NCBI RefSeq assembly: GCF_014805625.2
Contig: NW_023998417.1
Location: 3,514,394 to 3,578,393, forward strand
Length of the DNA: 64,000 nucleotides
Direction of reading: 5' to 3'
Source: Glossina fuscipes
Taxonomy: Eukaryota; Arthropoda; Insecta; Diptera; Glossinidae
The stretch's first letter is position 1. The number at the start of each line of letters is the position of its first letter. Made by a program: the position numbers and the translations under genes. The notes under the pieces are model-generated. The model was not told the origin of the DNA. It did no database searches and worked only from the letters and a program-made list of their open reading frames with translations. Shown one piece after another: positions 1-13,229 of the stretch.

Positions 1-3000
1 GCACTCTGCATAAGGTTAATCAAATTTGTAAAGATAGCAATGGATCATATCTTGAAATGGTCCGTGAACTTTTATTCGTTCCTCTGTTTTTCAGTTGTTT
101 TGTCAAGGAAGATAGAAGGCTAGTACTTGCCAGGTGGGCTAAAAAATGGTTTGAAGGTCGCATGCTCTTTTCACAACCGACGTCGCAGAAGAACTATAAC
201 TAAGAATCCGTAGCACTCGGGCAATGGATGCACACCAAACCCTGTTTTGCTGGGAAAAATTACTTTTTCCATTTAATTCTAAGTAAATTGTGACAGATGA
301 TGTAACGCAGTCATGTCAAGTTATTCGAAAATGCAAAATGCCAGAGTATAAGTCAAACAGTAAGCACAAATATTTGCTCACCGAAACCCACAATACCTAC
401 AATAATTGTGGCGACTTTCATAGAGAAATCGATCTCGGAAGCCTATGCTCGACAATTTATATTTTCTTCCAAGACAACAAGATTGAATATCAACCTAATT
501 CTTAGTTAACGTAATTGTATCAGTGAACTCTTAAACCATCTTGTGACAGTTCTTGAAGCTTCCCGCTAATATATAGCACATGGTTTGTTAATGTAAGTTC
601 ACAGAGCAAGGTTTGAATTTTGTGTTGTATATTTGCAAAGACACTTCCAGCAAGGAAATAGATATCCAAGACTCGCCTTCAATACAATAAAATTTCAATT
701 TTTTGATTCTTCTCCTTCCCACTTAGCAAAAGTGAGAGTTATGCTTACGTCGTTCTCATTGAAAGCCATTATGCGAATTGTTATGAATCGAGAATTACCC
801 AAGAAGTTTGAAGTATTAAGTTCTTCAAGAAGTTTGAAGTATTAGGACTTTTTCCCGGCTACGCTTGGAAATTTTAAAGAATTTGAGAAATATTTTCATT
901 TTATCTAAATCGGAAAGAAATTTAACTTAAAATGTTTCTAATAGCGAATGAAATTGAAATCTACTTTTCGTCCAGCGTAACACCTACGCCTTTTTGACTT
1001 TAAAAGACCCTTTATGTTGCGTCGTCGAAAATGTACTATGTATTTATTATAAAGTCGTTAAATTTTCATTTCTACGATGTAAACAAGGATTTAGATGTAT
1101 GCGAATGCATTCGCTAACTAAGGCCGTCTGGAATTACCGAAAGGAAACATTAATGGCAATAGAGTTCAACGGCTGTTTAGCCCGCTCGTGCACATGTAAA
1201 CAGACGTTTAAATACATTAAGGAATTAAACGATACATGTATATGTAAATGTATGCACATATTGTTCACCTTGTTATCTCACAGAATATCATGTTGTTTCT
1301 ATTATTATTATTTTTTTTTTTTGCAATGGATTTTTAATTACACTTTTCATCGGTTAGATATTAAATTTTCATTTACTTTTTTCAAAACTAAAGTAATAAT
1401 CATTTTTTCCAATAGCATGGAGTAGTTTTCTAGAAGCATGGACAGACATATTGAAAGTTAACATATGAATGCAAGCGGGGATGTAATTGTAAGTGCGTTT
1501 CTCCGTTAATGGTAAAGCCTTTCATTCATTCATTCATTCAAACGTATCATTTGAAAATTTTTGAGGAAATATTGATTAGTGAATAAATATTATTTTTGAG
1601 AATTTGTTCGCCTCTAACATGTATCTTCAACAATCGCATTCACGTTACTACCGCGCTTTCCTGTTGTTACGAATGATAATTTGCCCTAACAATGACCAAT
1701 AGTAAAATGGCAAATGGTATATGGAAAGCATCATACGTATACGTAGTTAGGAATTTTTTAATTAATTTCCTTTATAGTTTAATATACGGTATATAAGCAC
1801 CGCAGGCAAGTTAAAAGTAATAATGAAATACGTTTGACTGCCAATGAAAAGCTTAGTTATTGTTCATAAATTTTTCTTTACATTCATTTTCCATACCATT
1901 AAAAGCTTTACCCAATAATTATTGCTGGCTGACGCTTGGATGGTAAATACCTTTAAGCTAAAATCCCTCGCGAGAATGTTTCAAATAATACTCGCGCCCA
2001 TTCACGAACAGCGAAGCTATATATATATATATATATATGTTACTACTGTAAACATAGTATTTATGAAAATCGTTACTAAAACCATTGTTTATTTTCCAAT
2101 TAAATTTTCTGCTATATTACCAATATGAAATATGATTTTTGAAAAAATTTTAATACACAATATATTCATTCTAACTCAATTATTATCAAATTTTATTGAA
2201 TATTTAAAACAATACTTAATTGTTTGTTGTTGGTGTACTCTATTTATTTCGCACTCACTACAAGAAAATTAGGTTCATAACCAATTTGCTATCCTTTTTG
2301 TTACATAACAAGTAATATTATGCATTAATGTAAACCGTTTGACTATTAGCAAATTGAATATAAAAGTGAAAGGTCAAAGGTGAAAGGTGAAATATTAAGC
2401 GAAAGCGAATAATTGGTGAAAATGTGCTCTCCTGAATAATTGCACATGTAATTGCTCGTCCTGAGAGAAAAGCAAGAAAAATTCCGCGCATTCTTTAACG
2501 ATCAGTCATTTAAGACGCGTCCACTACACCTTTATACAGAGAGAGAATGTACTTAGTGGGGAAGAAGTGAAACAAAGTGGAATAGCATTGCAGCTGCTAC
2601 AAGTTATTACAGCTGCGGCTAAATGTTAGTCGTTCGCACTAGGCATTGAAGTTCTCTCTATGCCGACTTGAAAGCCGCGCTTCGTTTATGCCAGATTATG
2701 CTGCAAATGTTGTACAGAGTGAACTAAAGCTTTCATTTGCGAAATTGAACACTGTAACCGCTTCGGAATAAATTTTAACTATTCAAGATTTCAAGAAGAC
2801 ATGTAAGACCCAGTTATCAGTGACGTTCGCTTAATGGAATTTATTGGTGAATTCTTCTGCAGAACTTACATACTCCGTAGAATCTACGTATTCCAAGTAA
2901 TATGGAAACCGATGCCTGTGTTTAGCTATTGGTGAGGAGTGTAAGAATTTACTTTTACTCTTTATGCTTAGGTAGGAAAAATTCTAATCAAAATAATGTT

Positions 3001-3912
3001 CTAGATGTTTATAGTAATGATCGCCCGCATCATTTCTTTTGATCTGGTTTAACCATACTCTCATCCTAATTTTCTTTCAAAGGAACTCTCAACGTTGGCA
3101 AGTTGAGCTAAAGCCTGCTATTTATATCGACAGATTCATTTTTCCATTGAACAATATCATCTCAAGCATGCTCTTACAACAGCCTTTGATAGCTAAGAAA
3201 AACTTGACATTATGATTATATTCTCAAAGGATAAATCAGTCAATTAAGATTTCTTTCAATTTGATGATAATATAAAGTTCGATCAATTATTGGTGCAATA
3301 TATGAAAGTTCGTTGTATCAATTTTTGTGGGGTCAATCGTTTTCCTATATTCGAACAAAATGAAACGAATCGAAAATTCGCCTTAAGCTTAATGTTTCGT
3401 AAAAAGACTTTTCAACTTAATTATATCACATTTTGAAAACATACAAAATAAATATATCTAACCAACTAAGCTTGCAGTATATAGCAAAATTTCAATGTAT
3501 GCCCCATGGAAACTGTTTTACATTGTTACGTCATTCAACAAGTTCTCTAGCTAGGATATCTACTTTTTAATCCAAATAACTTATATTGATTCTTACGTAT
3601 TCGCTTGTTTTGCAAAACTTGATATTTATAACACACGCACAACAGCAACATCATCATCATCAGTATCATCCTAAGCATAATCATTATTGCATCATCAATT
3701 GATTCATTAACGAGAGCATTCAATCTATACACACTTCCTTATATTCAGCATCGTTATAATCTCATTATATTATTCTATTTTACCTAAAATCGTTTAGTTC
3801 ATCGCATTTTATTATTAGATTTTATGAATTCATCAAAACTACTTTGGTTTTCCTTTTCACTTCACGGTTTTTCTTTGGCGCCAGTGAATAAGAACATTTT
3901 ACATTATTTTTA
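1..3912. other. Non-coding, AT-rich stretch
   Basis: I see no supportable gene here. The longest open frame (994-1425, 143 codons) has low-complexity Phe/Tyr/Cys-rich translation from T-rich DNA and resembles no family I know. The stretch contains a (CATT)n run near 1522-1541 and an (AT)n run at 2019-2039. It could be intergenic or part of a large intron of a gene outside the window; the sequence does not decide. Confidence 0.6.
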
Positions 3913-4738
3913 TACCCGCCACCGACAGATGAGGGGTATATTCCTTTTGTCATAACGTTGCGCGTCAAAGACTGGATAAAAAGACTTGACTTGATGCTCA
4001 GCATCAAATTCGGAATCGATCTTAGTATGCCCGTCAGTCCGTCAGTCCGTCTCTATAATATATGTTGTAAACATTCTCCTGTGCCCAAAAATGAAGCTAT
4101 TTTCTAGAAATTTTGGAAGTTCTTGCACGCAGGTTGGTACTGAAAATGGGCGAAATCGGTCGAAGGACGCGTCTAAACTACTACGTAAACTGAGAGCCTC
4201 TCTCTTTTTTAAAAGCTTTTTTGCTCATTACCCATAAACTATAGCACAGAAATGTACAAAAATTTCAAGATTTATTCTGTGGACGATGCTTTCGATCGCG
4301 TACAAAAATGGAAAAATTTGACCACGCCTACTTAATATTATGGTGTATACAAATTTAATTATTTTTTCAATACCTTTATAACGCGCGGAAAAAAGCTTCA
4401 AAAATCCCATGAAGTATATAAACTCTTCGGCAGTTTCAAAATTGAGATGCCCGTAAACATGTCCATCTGTCTCTCTGAGCAACTACGTATAGTATTACTC
4501 CCGTTAGCGAAAATGAAGATAACGCCCACAAATTTGCAAAGAATTTGGAGAGGATTTCAACTTTTCCTAAGGCACGCCACCACACGCCTATGCCAGAAAA
4601 ACTTTTATTTTAGAAATAGAAAAAAATCAGCCAAGCACCCTACACTTTATAGAGCAAGGAAATTAATTTTTTTTTTATTCATTTTTAGGTGACGGGTATA
4701 AAAGATTCGGTCACGACCGTATATAATTTTCTTACTTG
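3913..4738 (-). repeat. Dispersed repeat R1, near full-length copy 1
   Basis: On the minus strand this begins AACAAGTAAGAAAATTATAT, then a CGGTCGTGACCGAAT-like inverted motif and a TATACCC motif. It ends, about 825 bp later, at a GGTGGCGGGTATAAAA-like terminus. The same two ends recur at 13962-14796 and 18666-19358, and partial copies occur elsewhere in the window. It contains no credible reading frame, so it is a non-autonomous interspersed element. I cannot assign its class; internal CCGTC/TCCGT runs are typical of all copies. Confidence 0.6.
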
Positions 4739-6653
4739 TTTTTATTCTCTGGCTCGATATAATGGATTTGTTAATGTGGTATTACATTAATATTTTAATT
4801 GCTGGTAAATTTTCGAAGAAGATTAAACACATTCTTTTGTCGTTGTGCAGATATAATAATAAATAAATTATAATTAAATATATCCTCTTGTAAACCGAAT
4901 GTTTACATTCGGATTAAAATATTCATAATTTGTTTTTTTTTATGCTTATATCCTACATTACTGTTAGGACAGGAATATATTAAGTTAGTGTCGATGTATG
5001 CATTGCGGAAAAGGATTTGAGACAGAGACAAATTTTGTTGTACCGACCAATTAAGAATCAGTTTCGGCCTAAGCTTGACTAACCGTCTGCCCGTCAGTTC
5101 CTTTCCATTTTCTCGTGTTCAACCTACAGGTGCATTATTTGAGATATTTTGCTGAAGTTTCCTATATCGACGGCATTCTCGAGCACCTCTCATAAATGTA
5201 TTACTTAGAATAGAGTATACATTACATATTATAAATATATATATTATATTATGTATTATGTTCATCGGGGCATTTCAAAAACTAAGAAAATTCTCCAATT
5301 TTCCTGCATTTCTCCACAAAGTTGAAAATTTATTCTATTCATGGCTATGGAATATAATCGTATTTAAGATATGGATCATTGTTTGTGTACGTAAACTTAA
5401 AGCATTTGCGTTATGGACAATGTCAATAAAATTTAAGCACTTGTTGTGTGACACTGGACTAACAACACTTTTAATCATATGAATTGCTTCATATTTCATG
5501 AGGTTTCATTTTTGTGGTTCTTTAATCAGATTGCTTTTACAAGCATTATTGCTATTGTCGTTAGTATCAACAGAAAATCTTCACGCAAGCAAACATCCAA
5601 CCCTCCATAGTTAATAAAGCTTATCGCAATGGCAGTAGAGAGTATCGTTTTTTGTCATTTTGTTTTTTTTTTGTTTTTTTTATTTTTTTCTCCTCTCATT
5701 CGAAAATGTTAAACGTGAAGATGTCGTTCGTTGATTTTCCGTATCACTTTGTATATACATGACCTGAGTTAATTACCTTTCCGGGTAAAACTAATTACGA
5801 TAATATGAAACTCTGGTGCAAAAGAGAGAGATTTGTGCTTTGCTTCCATTATTTTTACCTTTCACCCTCATAAACCAGCATAAAGTGCTTTGAATGAATG
5901 CTATGTTAAGAAATCTGAGCTTGATTAAGGTAATCTGTCTCAAACAAAATGTGTGTGCGTGTATATACTTTAATTAAATTAGATAAAGGAAATTGTGTAA
6001 AGCACTGGAAAACTTACTTTTGTTGTTGATGATGGTTTGTTTAAATGATAAGTTCTTGGATTTGCAATATTCAAAATTAACTCCATGCACATAAGCGAGC
6101 ATGTAAAAATAAATTTACACGTGTAAGAGTTAAATTAATTCACTGCATATACGACGCAAGCATTATACGCTTCTCTATTCTCTCTGTGTTTCTTCTTTTT
6201 CTTCTCCTCCTTTCAACCACATGCCATGATTATTTGCATATGTGTTACTTTCCCGGCAACAACAAAATGAACAACATTTACTGTTAAGACATTATTAAAG
6301 GAAGTCAAACCACATTAACCCACATGAGTTTTATGCAAACTTGCCGAAATAAACAACATTAAATAAAACTATACAAGTGAAACAGGGCTACGCAACAACG
6401 CAAAAAACATTCCAGCGTACTAACATTTTGAAAATTGAAGAACTTATGAAACATGATGAAAGACATGATGAAAGATCATGGCATCAATTCAATATGATTA
6501 TTAATCAATGGAAGAGACTTTCGTCTTTCTCTCCTCCCTCTAGGTCGTAATGAGTGCTATAAGTCAAAGAAAACATGAACGTTATTAATCGAGTTAATCT
6601 ACAAAGCTCCTTAAACTATGTTACAATTGATGAGAATAAATTCAATACAGCAT
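4739..6653. other. Non-coding stretch with an R2-like fragment
   Basis: No gene is seen. A segment around 5030-5190 (aagaatcagtttcggcc, then an accgtctgcccgtcagt run and ttatttgagatattttgctgaa) resembles 11765-11960 and is probably a diverged R2 fragment. The rest is AT-rich with T homopolymers near 5660-5690. Confidence 0.45.
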
Positions 6654-6976
6654 GTCGGGGATATTTTTCAAGGTAAGAGGATATTTACGAATAGAAACAT
6701 GTATGCAATAGTTTGCAAGTCGGGGATATTTTTCAAGGTAAGAGGATATTTACGAATATAAACATGTATGAAATAGTTTGCAAGTCGGAGATATTTTTCA
6801 TGGTAGAGGATATTTATGAATATAAACATGTATGAATTACTTTGTATTTCGGAGATATTTTTCATGGTAGAGGATATTTACATAAACATGTATGAAATAG
6901 GTTGCGTGTCGGGGATATTTTTCAAGGTACAGGTACAATAGTTTCCATGTCGGGGATATTTTTCATGGTAGAGGAT
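6654..6976. repeat. Tandem array, about 65-bp unit, six decaying units
   Basis: Units begin at 6654, 6719, 6784, 6848, 6908 and 6949, each with GTCGGGGATATTTTTCA or a one- or two-base variant. The first two periods are exactly 65 bp. Later units shrink to 64, 60 and 41 bp by internal deletion, and the last is cut short. The 65-codon open frame on the minus strand here is a by-product of the repetition and not a gene. Confidence 0.9.
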
Positions 6977-7109
6977 ACCACATCATATGCATAAAGCGAT
7001 TCCGATTAATCTGGCATTATACAGGTTCCCTTAATAACGCAAGAAAAGAGTTAATCGAACTAAACAGACCAGAAATATTGAATATTTCTTATCTCTACAT
7101 ATAGTTCAT

Positions 7110-7280
7110 TTCAAAATAGATTCTGATAATCCTCTCTCATAGTTTCCGTCATCAAAAAAAAGTTTATAAAGGCAGAGCATTAACCTTTAATCGTATTCAA
7201 AATAGATTCTGATAATCCGTTCTCGTAATTTATGGCGTCAAAGAAAAGTTCATAAGGCAGAGCATTAACCCTTAATCGTA
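7110..7280. repeat. Tandem duplication, 86-bp unit x2
   Basis: Two adjacent units start at 7110 and 7196 with the same TTCAAAATAGATTCTGATAA. Both end in GGCAGAGCATTAACC(C/T)TTAATCGTA. They differ at scattered positions, so the duplication is not recent. Confidence 0.85.
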
Positions 7281-8417
7281 TTTTCCCGGTGTGATTGCAT
7301 GCAAAAGGCCGTCATCTGCCCTTGAATATAAACACATGCAAAACGTGAAAGCGAAGTAAATCTGCGGGGATTTGTAGCAATATTTACTTTTAAAAGCTAG
7401 ACTATTTTTTAGGGAACACTATCTTAAGAATCGGTTCAGAAAATTAAGCATTTAAATAAAGTAAATTTCAAGAGTAACTAAAAAATATCTCACAAGGTAA
7501 AGTAGAAGTAAAATTAAGTAAATCCTTTAGTGCGAAACGCGTACAGATTAGGTATCCAGTTTTTTGTTTTTTTTGTTTGGCTTTAATATTCGTTTTAGTG
7601 ATTCCGTAGCCCTTGTATGAAAATTTCATATGTTATTTAGCTAGTATGTATAGATGGTTCTGAAGTTGCATGTTTTCTCTTTTCCTTCTTTTCCTTATAT
7701 GAATACACATATCCACATGTAAATATCTGTCTGCCCCGTTTAAGTCTCTGCACAAATTAAACAAACTTACTTATTATCAGAGTTAGAGACAAGGAAGCGT
7801 AGGAGCATTAATTTCAAAACTGGCAGTTGTATTAGAAGTATCATGAGCGCCTCTAGTCTATGCAGTGTGGGTTGATAAATAGCATTTCAAGCAGTATCTC
7901 AATGTCTTCTCTTGGTAATAAACATACTGATGTTTATTCTTTAGGTTTTTGCACTCATATACATACATACATACATACATATATCATATATATATAAAAC
8001 ATATGAGATTTTTTTAAATAAAAGTTTTCACAGATTTGAAGACAACAACAACTCTCGACAAGCAGAATTTTTTTTTGTTGTTGTTGTTGTAAATATTAAA
8101 ATCTGAGTTGCTTGATATGACATCAAGACCTTTAAGATTTACGATTGCGGCTAATGTAAGTGTTTCATTAAATCACTTAATCTAAAAAAAGAAAAAAAAA
8201 ATATTTATATTAAAGCAATGATTTTACTTTACCCAGATCATATAAACCTTATCATATATATATATATATTAAGTAGTCAAAGTATTTTGAATTTTTTTCT
8301 TTAAGAATTTTTTTTTTTTTTTTTTTTTACTAATTGAGATTCATTTAGATATGTGAGATTCTTTTAAGAGAGAAATTTAATTTGGAATATGAAGAGACCA
8401 TCTGGTATTGAAATCGA

Positions 8418-8454
<37 letters not shown>

Positions 8455-8651
8455 TATAACGTATTATTATTGTTTGTATAACCAACTCATTCGGAACATG
8501 AGCAACGGATGCGGAAGTGATAGCTAAGTACTAATGGTAAACTGCATGCATGCAGTGGCAATAATTCTGAAAGTCATAACATTTAGAGGGCGCAAACAGA
8601 AGAAGCAGAGCAAAACAGAAATCCGCTTTATTTGCTTATCTATGAACACTC

Positions 8652-8654
<3 letters not shown>

Positions 8655-8682
<28 letters not shown>
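8655..8682. repeat. (AG)n microsatellite
   Basis: About 14 uninterrupted AG dinucleotides. The overlapping short open frame at 8534-8728 depends on this run and is not considered real. Confidence 0.9.
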
Positions 8683-8685
<3 letters not shown>

Positions 8686-9904
8686 GATAGCATATGTCTA
8701 TATATGTGCACTCTGCACATTAACGTAAGTATTTGAAGTTTTAGTAAATACGTTCAACCACTTTTCCAAAAAAAAATTTCTATATTCATTCTAATATTTG
8801 GATGTTATCTACACGACTTATAATGTTCATAGTTTTCCTTCTTCTAGTTTTATATGCAATTGACTTGGAAAAAGTGATTGGTATTTTAATTTTGTCTTTG
8901 TGTTCGTAACGTATACAATGAAACACATTGCAACAATTAAAATCAGTTCAGATTAATGGGTGTCAATGGGGTCTTAATGGGTGTAGCGGTAAGGAAATAT
9001 AATAAGATCAGCTATGAATATCGAGAACGATATTACGTATAAATGCCATGAAACGCTTAGTTTTCTCATATAAAAGGATCGAATTTCTTTAATTTAAATT
9101 TAATATATCTCTTGTTATAAGTAAAGCATTGCTCTCATGGCAGGATATTTGAAACTTCAACAGGTTCATACGATCATTTCTGAAATGCATTTCACTGCAT
9201 ATATCTATGCACTATATATGAATTGCATATAGAATACCATAAGTATCTTAAGCGCTTGCCACGTGAGAAAAATATATGAAATCTTCTGAGACCGTCAGTT
9301 GCGTAATCCAAATTAGATATTGCTCCGCACTTTTATACCTACTTTTAGTAGACCTGCGTTAGTATTTCTTAGGTTATTAATAGCAAACATTTTAGTATAG
9401 TCCATCTTGGCAGAGAGAGAATTTTCCATAATCTGTAGGAGATCTTAAAATTTGGTAACTATATGCATGGAGATATCAGTTAATCCGTCCTACCTATCCA
9501 TCGAAGAATTAAAATACCTTGGGAAACAAAGACACTACAACTAAAGTGCAGGTACCTCGCCTTCTTTTCCCCATTTTATTTTTAAATCTAACATCGCTAT
9601 TTTTAGTAGGTATCAAAAATAATTCGCCTTAAACCAACTATAGGAATGACTTCTCTTATAGCTCGAATTCAATTAAAACAATCTGTTATTTGTTTTGGTG
9701 ATTTTTCTGTTTTAATAAACATTGATACGAAATATATAAGCGTTTAGCATGTGCACAGGAGCACACTTTTAATATTTTTCTATTTCTTCGAAAATCAATT
9801 TATTATGACTTAACCTCAGAAGTTATCTATGCAATAAATTCACTTGAAATCTTACGTAAGAGAACGAAGTAAGATTATTTTTTTCCCCACCCCAAAAAAA
9901 AGGA

Positions 9905-10432
9905 CAAGTAAAAAAGTTATATTCGGCTGTAGCCGAATTTCTCATCCCCAACCCATGATTAATAAGCAGAACTCAAAGCCTTATAACAAAGACTTATAAC
10001 TTTCTGTAGGCGCAACCGATTTTTCTTTTTAATCTTTTTCATATAAATGGTAGAGTTTTCCCTAAAGGAAAATTTTGCAAATTTTAGCTTTCTATCTTCC
10101 ATATCTACTTTTTAAGTAATGTGCAACAAAACCACAAATTTTCATCAACCTGCGTGCAGAAGCTTCCAATGTTTCTATAAATTTAAAGCCGATATCTTCA
10201 TTTTTGCGACCAGGAGAGTGTCAACAGCACACACAAACAGATAAGCCTGTGGATTATGGGCACACACACACACACGGACATACATGACCTAATCGATTAC
10301 AAATTTCACGCTAATCAAGTATACACATATACTTTCTAGGGTCTCTGAAGCTTTCTGTTTGAATGTTGCAAACATTATGATAAAATAAGCATGCAACCGT
10401 ACTTGGGGGTGGTAGGTGTAAGAAAGAAAAAA
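9905..10432 (+). repeat. Dispersed repeat R1, copy 2 (shortened)
   Basis: It starts CAAGTAAAAAAGTTATATTC followed by GGCTGTAGCCGAATTTCTCA, the same start seen at 13962. It ends near a GTACTTGGGGGTGGTAGGTG segment that corresponds to the GATGATGGGTATA end of other copies. It is about 0.53 kb against 0.83 kb in the long copies. No coding capacity is visible. Confidence 0.55.
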
Positions 10433-11692
10433 AATATTACTTTTCCCATTTTTTTTAATGGATTCTTTTTTATTATTCTTTATTCATTAACGATTCCATT
10501 AAAACAAAAGAATGACTTTTTACGTGGCTTTCCACAATAAATTTATTTTCTTTAAAAAACAAAAAAAAAAAAAACTATTACTAAAAGTGTTGAAATATTT
10601 TATTAAAATTTAAATTTCTACTGCAAACGTCATCTATCTATTGCCTGCGTATTGGGTGTGTGTGTGTCGCAAAGAGAATATGAAATTATTTGTGTATGTC
10701 CGTATGTAAGTATGCATGTATGCTTTATGCTGTCGTAAAACATCGCATAAGAATCAATCAAAATGTTACATGAATGATTGACATTTTACAGCACACTTTC
10801 CAGCCGATGGCAATAGCAATTACCGTTAACAACATTAACCACATCATGCTTCGAATTTTCTGGTAAAATTGAATCAAATTGTGTTGCGTTAAGCTGGAAT
10901 TTCGTTATAATGTATGAAAAATTTACAATCAAATGCACGTTGATCGGAAGTGAAAAGCGCACCAAAAAGTAGTTAGATTTGAAATAAAAAAAAAAAAAAA
11001 TATATACACATATATGTATAAAAAAAATTAACTTTAAAATTTTATTAAAATAATTATTGAAATATTTGATAGATAAAACACGGAAGCAAGACTCAATTTT
11101 AGATCAAAGGCACAAAGGACAAACGAGGCATCAGAACTTTTACAAAATGTTGCTAACTGGCTGGCGGTGAGTTCTCTCTTAGTGCAATTGCATTTGTCCC
11201 CACAAGAGATTTCGTTACATAAAATAAAATTAGTGGAATTTTTTTTTTTTTTTTTAAATACCAAACTATCATATATTGATTAAATGATTGTGAATTGTTG
11301 AAGCAAGGAAAATCATTGCATTCGGGCAGGGACGCAGGGACGTAAGATTCTTGGTTCATATTTGTGGTGAAAATCTCTTTTCTTTTTTCAAATAAGAAAA
11401 ATTCTTATACCTGACGAAGCACGAAAAGTAAAAACTCAGGAATTTTAGCAAAAAAATCTCATTATTCTTCAACTTTTCTCGTCATAAGGTACGAAAAATT
11501 TGAATATTTTGCCATGCAGTGGCTTACTTCTCAAGAGGTTTCTCATATGCGACGGGATTGAACATAGGAGGCATACATGATCCAATTTTGGTGCAGTTAT
11601 TGTTTTATATCAAATTATACTATACATGCAGACCAATTCTTATCATAAAATACATACACCTACACGTACGTGCCACTTGTGGCACCGGATAC
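10433..11692. other. Non-coding, AT-rich stretch
   Basis: No gene is seen. Homopolymer A/T tracts occur at about 10559-10575 and 11240-11256. Short open frames around 11034-11359 and 11519-11734 are unlike any family I recognise and have no supporting splice structure. Confidence 0.55.
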
Positions 11693-11960
11693 ATTAAGTT
11701 AATGCGGTCGTATGTAACACGCAGAAAGGCTTAAGATGGACCCACCTTTTATTACACTAATCGATCCAGAATCATAATCTGACTTAACGTAAGCCTGTCT
11801 GTCCGTCTGTCCGTCTATTGTCTTTCCATGTAAACTTGTGTTCAAGCTGCACGTTGCACTTCTTGAGATATTTTGATGAAATTTGATACAGTGACGTGTT
11901 TTGACCTCTCATTCCCTCATAATCAAGCATCAAGCATGGGTAAAACTTGACATAAAAAGG
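11693..11960 (-). repeat. Dispersed repeat R2, copy 1
   Basis: Read on the minus strand, 11693-11790 aligns with 32895-32970 on the plus strand. The shared order is ATGATTCTG(A/G)ATCGAT, then TAATAAAAGGTGG, then GCGTGTTACAT(A/G)CG. Beyond this lies a TGTCCGTC run and a TTGAGATATTTTGATGAA(A) segment, also seen near 5140. No coding capacity is visible and the class is unknown. Confidence 0.6.
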
Positions 11961-13050
11961 AGTCCAACAGTTTTAAAAAAAAAAGTTATTTGAATCTTCT
12001 GCAGATCATTATATCAGATTTTCTGAGTATATATGTGTGCTTGAACTCTACCTCTATTAGGTAGCAATGTCTTTTAATATTTTAGGAGATAATAGTGATA
12101 GGTATTTCTAAAGCAAACGATTTCGCAAATATTAAAATTTGATGGATTTCTTTGGTTGATGATCCCGCTAATAATTTTGTAATTTTTTTTTTATTTTTTT
12201 ACTTTTCATTAAACTATGAAATAGGCTCAGAAGAAGAATAAAAACACTTTTACACTTGCGGGAGAAGTGAACTGGGTACTAGGAACTGGGAAATATTTCT
12301 TTTGCGAAGATGTCTTACGCGCATAGTTACCACGATATTCGAAATTATAAAGTCATTCTAAAAACTAAATCAATATTGAATTATTTCTCATATTTTGTAT
12401 GCATAAACCAATCTTGATTTTTTTTTTTTTTTTTCAATACTAAAACAATACTTATGTCTCAAGCTATTTATATCACATAAATTACATGCCAAAAATCAAT
12501 TGAGAAAATCATTATAGCGACATTTTTTTCCTTTTTTTTGTTTACTAGATTCAAAACAGTAGGTGTTATGGCGCCAACATATACGTGCATGTGTATGAAT
12601 ATTGAAGAAAATATGTGTGATAAGTATATGTCTTTCTATACTTGTTAAAGAGAAGAAATATAGTTTCATTTTTCTTCGTTTCCTTTATGTGTAAGTTTGA
12701 TGATGTTCGTAATAGTCGAAAGCAAAAAATATCAGCCGTCTGTATGTAAATCGGTCGGCATTTGACCTAAATATTAACTTGAAACTTGAAGAGAATATAT
12801 GATATATGCATTTGTTTACACATGTATGTTATATGCCCTTGTGGATTATGTGTGTGCAGTAGTAATAGTTGTGGTGATATGCGAAAAATATATTGACGCC
12901 TGATGTTCATAAAAAAATTTAAAAAATAAATAAATAAATAAAACAAAAAAAGAAAGGGATAACATACAATTACAAAAAATTATATTAGGTTTAGAACGCA
13001 TTTTACATATACACTAACAGTTCCTTATATTGCAAAAACAAAAGATTATT
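11961..13050. other. Non-coding, AT-rich stretch
   Basis: I see no gene or recognisable element here beyond T/A tracts (for example 12419-12434) and an (AAAT)n patch near 12923-12943. Confidence 0.55.
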
Positions 13051-13229
13051 ATATGGATGCTTCACTTGCCAAATCGATTAACTTCATTTTAGGAATTTTG
13101 TTAAATTTTAATATCAAAGCACTTCATTAGCTCCTAACTGTACATATTCAAAATGAATTTCCCTAACAATACTAAACGAAACTTTTTGTTTTATAGAGTT
13201 AATCGATTTGGCAAATGAAGCATCCATAT
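13051..13229. mobile_element. Short inverted-repeat element, MITE-like
   Basis: The left arm 13051-13083 (from ATATGGATGCTTCACTTGCC through to GATTAACT) and the right arm 13197-13229 are inverted copies over 33 bp with one mismatch. They enclose 113 bp of unrelated AT-rich DNA. If the ends are trimmed to TGGATGC...GCATCCA, the element spans 13054-13226 (173 bp) and is flanked on both sides by TA. That would fit a Tc1/mariner-type non-autonomous insertion. The inverted repeat is directly visible; the transposon class is inference. Confidence 0.6.

Larger units (their letters stand above)
6977..9904. other. Non-coding stretch with simple repeats
   Basis: No gene is seen. The stretch holds an 86-bp duplication at 7110-7280 (listed separately), (CATA)n near 7960-7980, T tracts at 8308-8328 and 8421-8450 (30 Ts), and an (AG)n run at 8655-8682. 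Confidence 0.6.

Noticed and set aside
994..1425. 143-codon open frame
   Set aside because: Low-complexity Phe/Tyr/Cys translation from T-rich DNA; no domain, no matching splice signals, no neighbour context.
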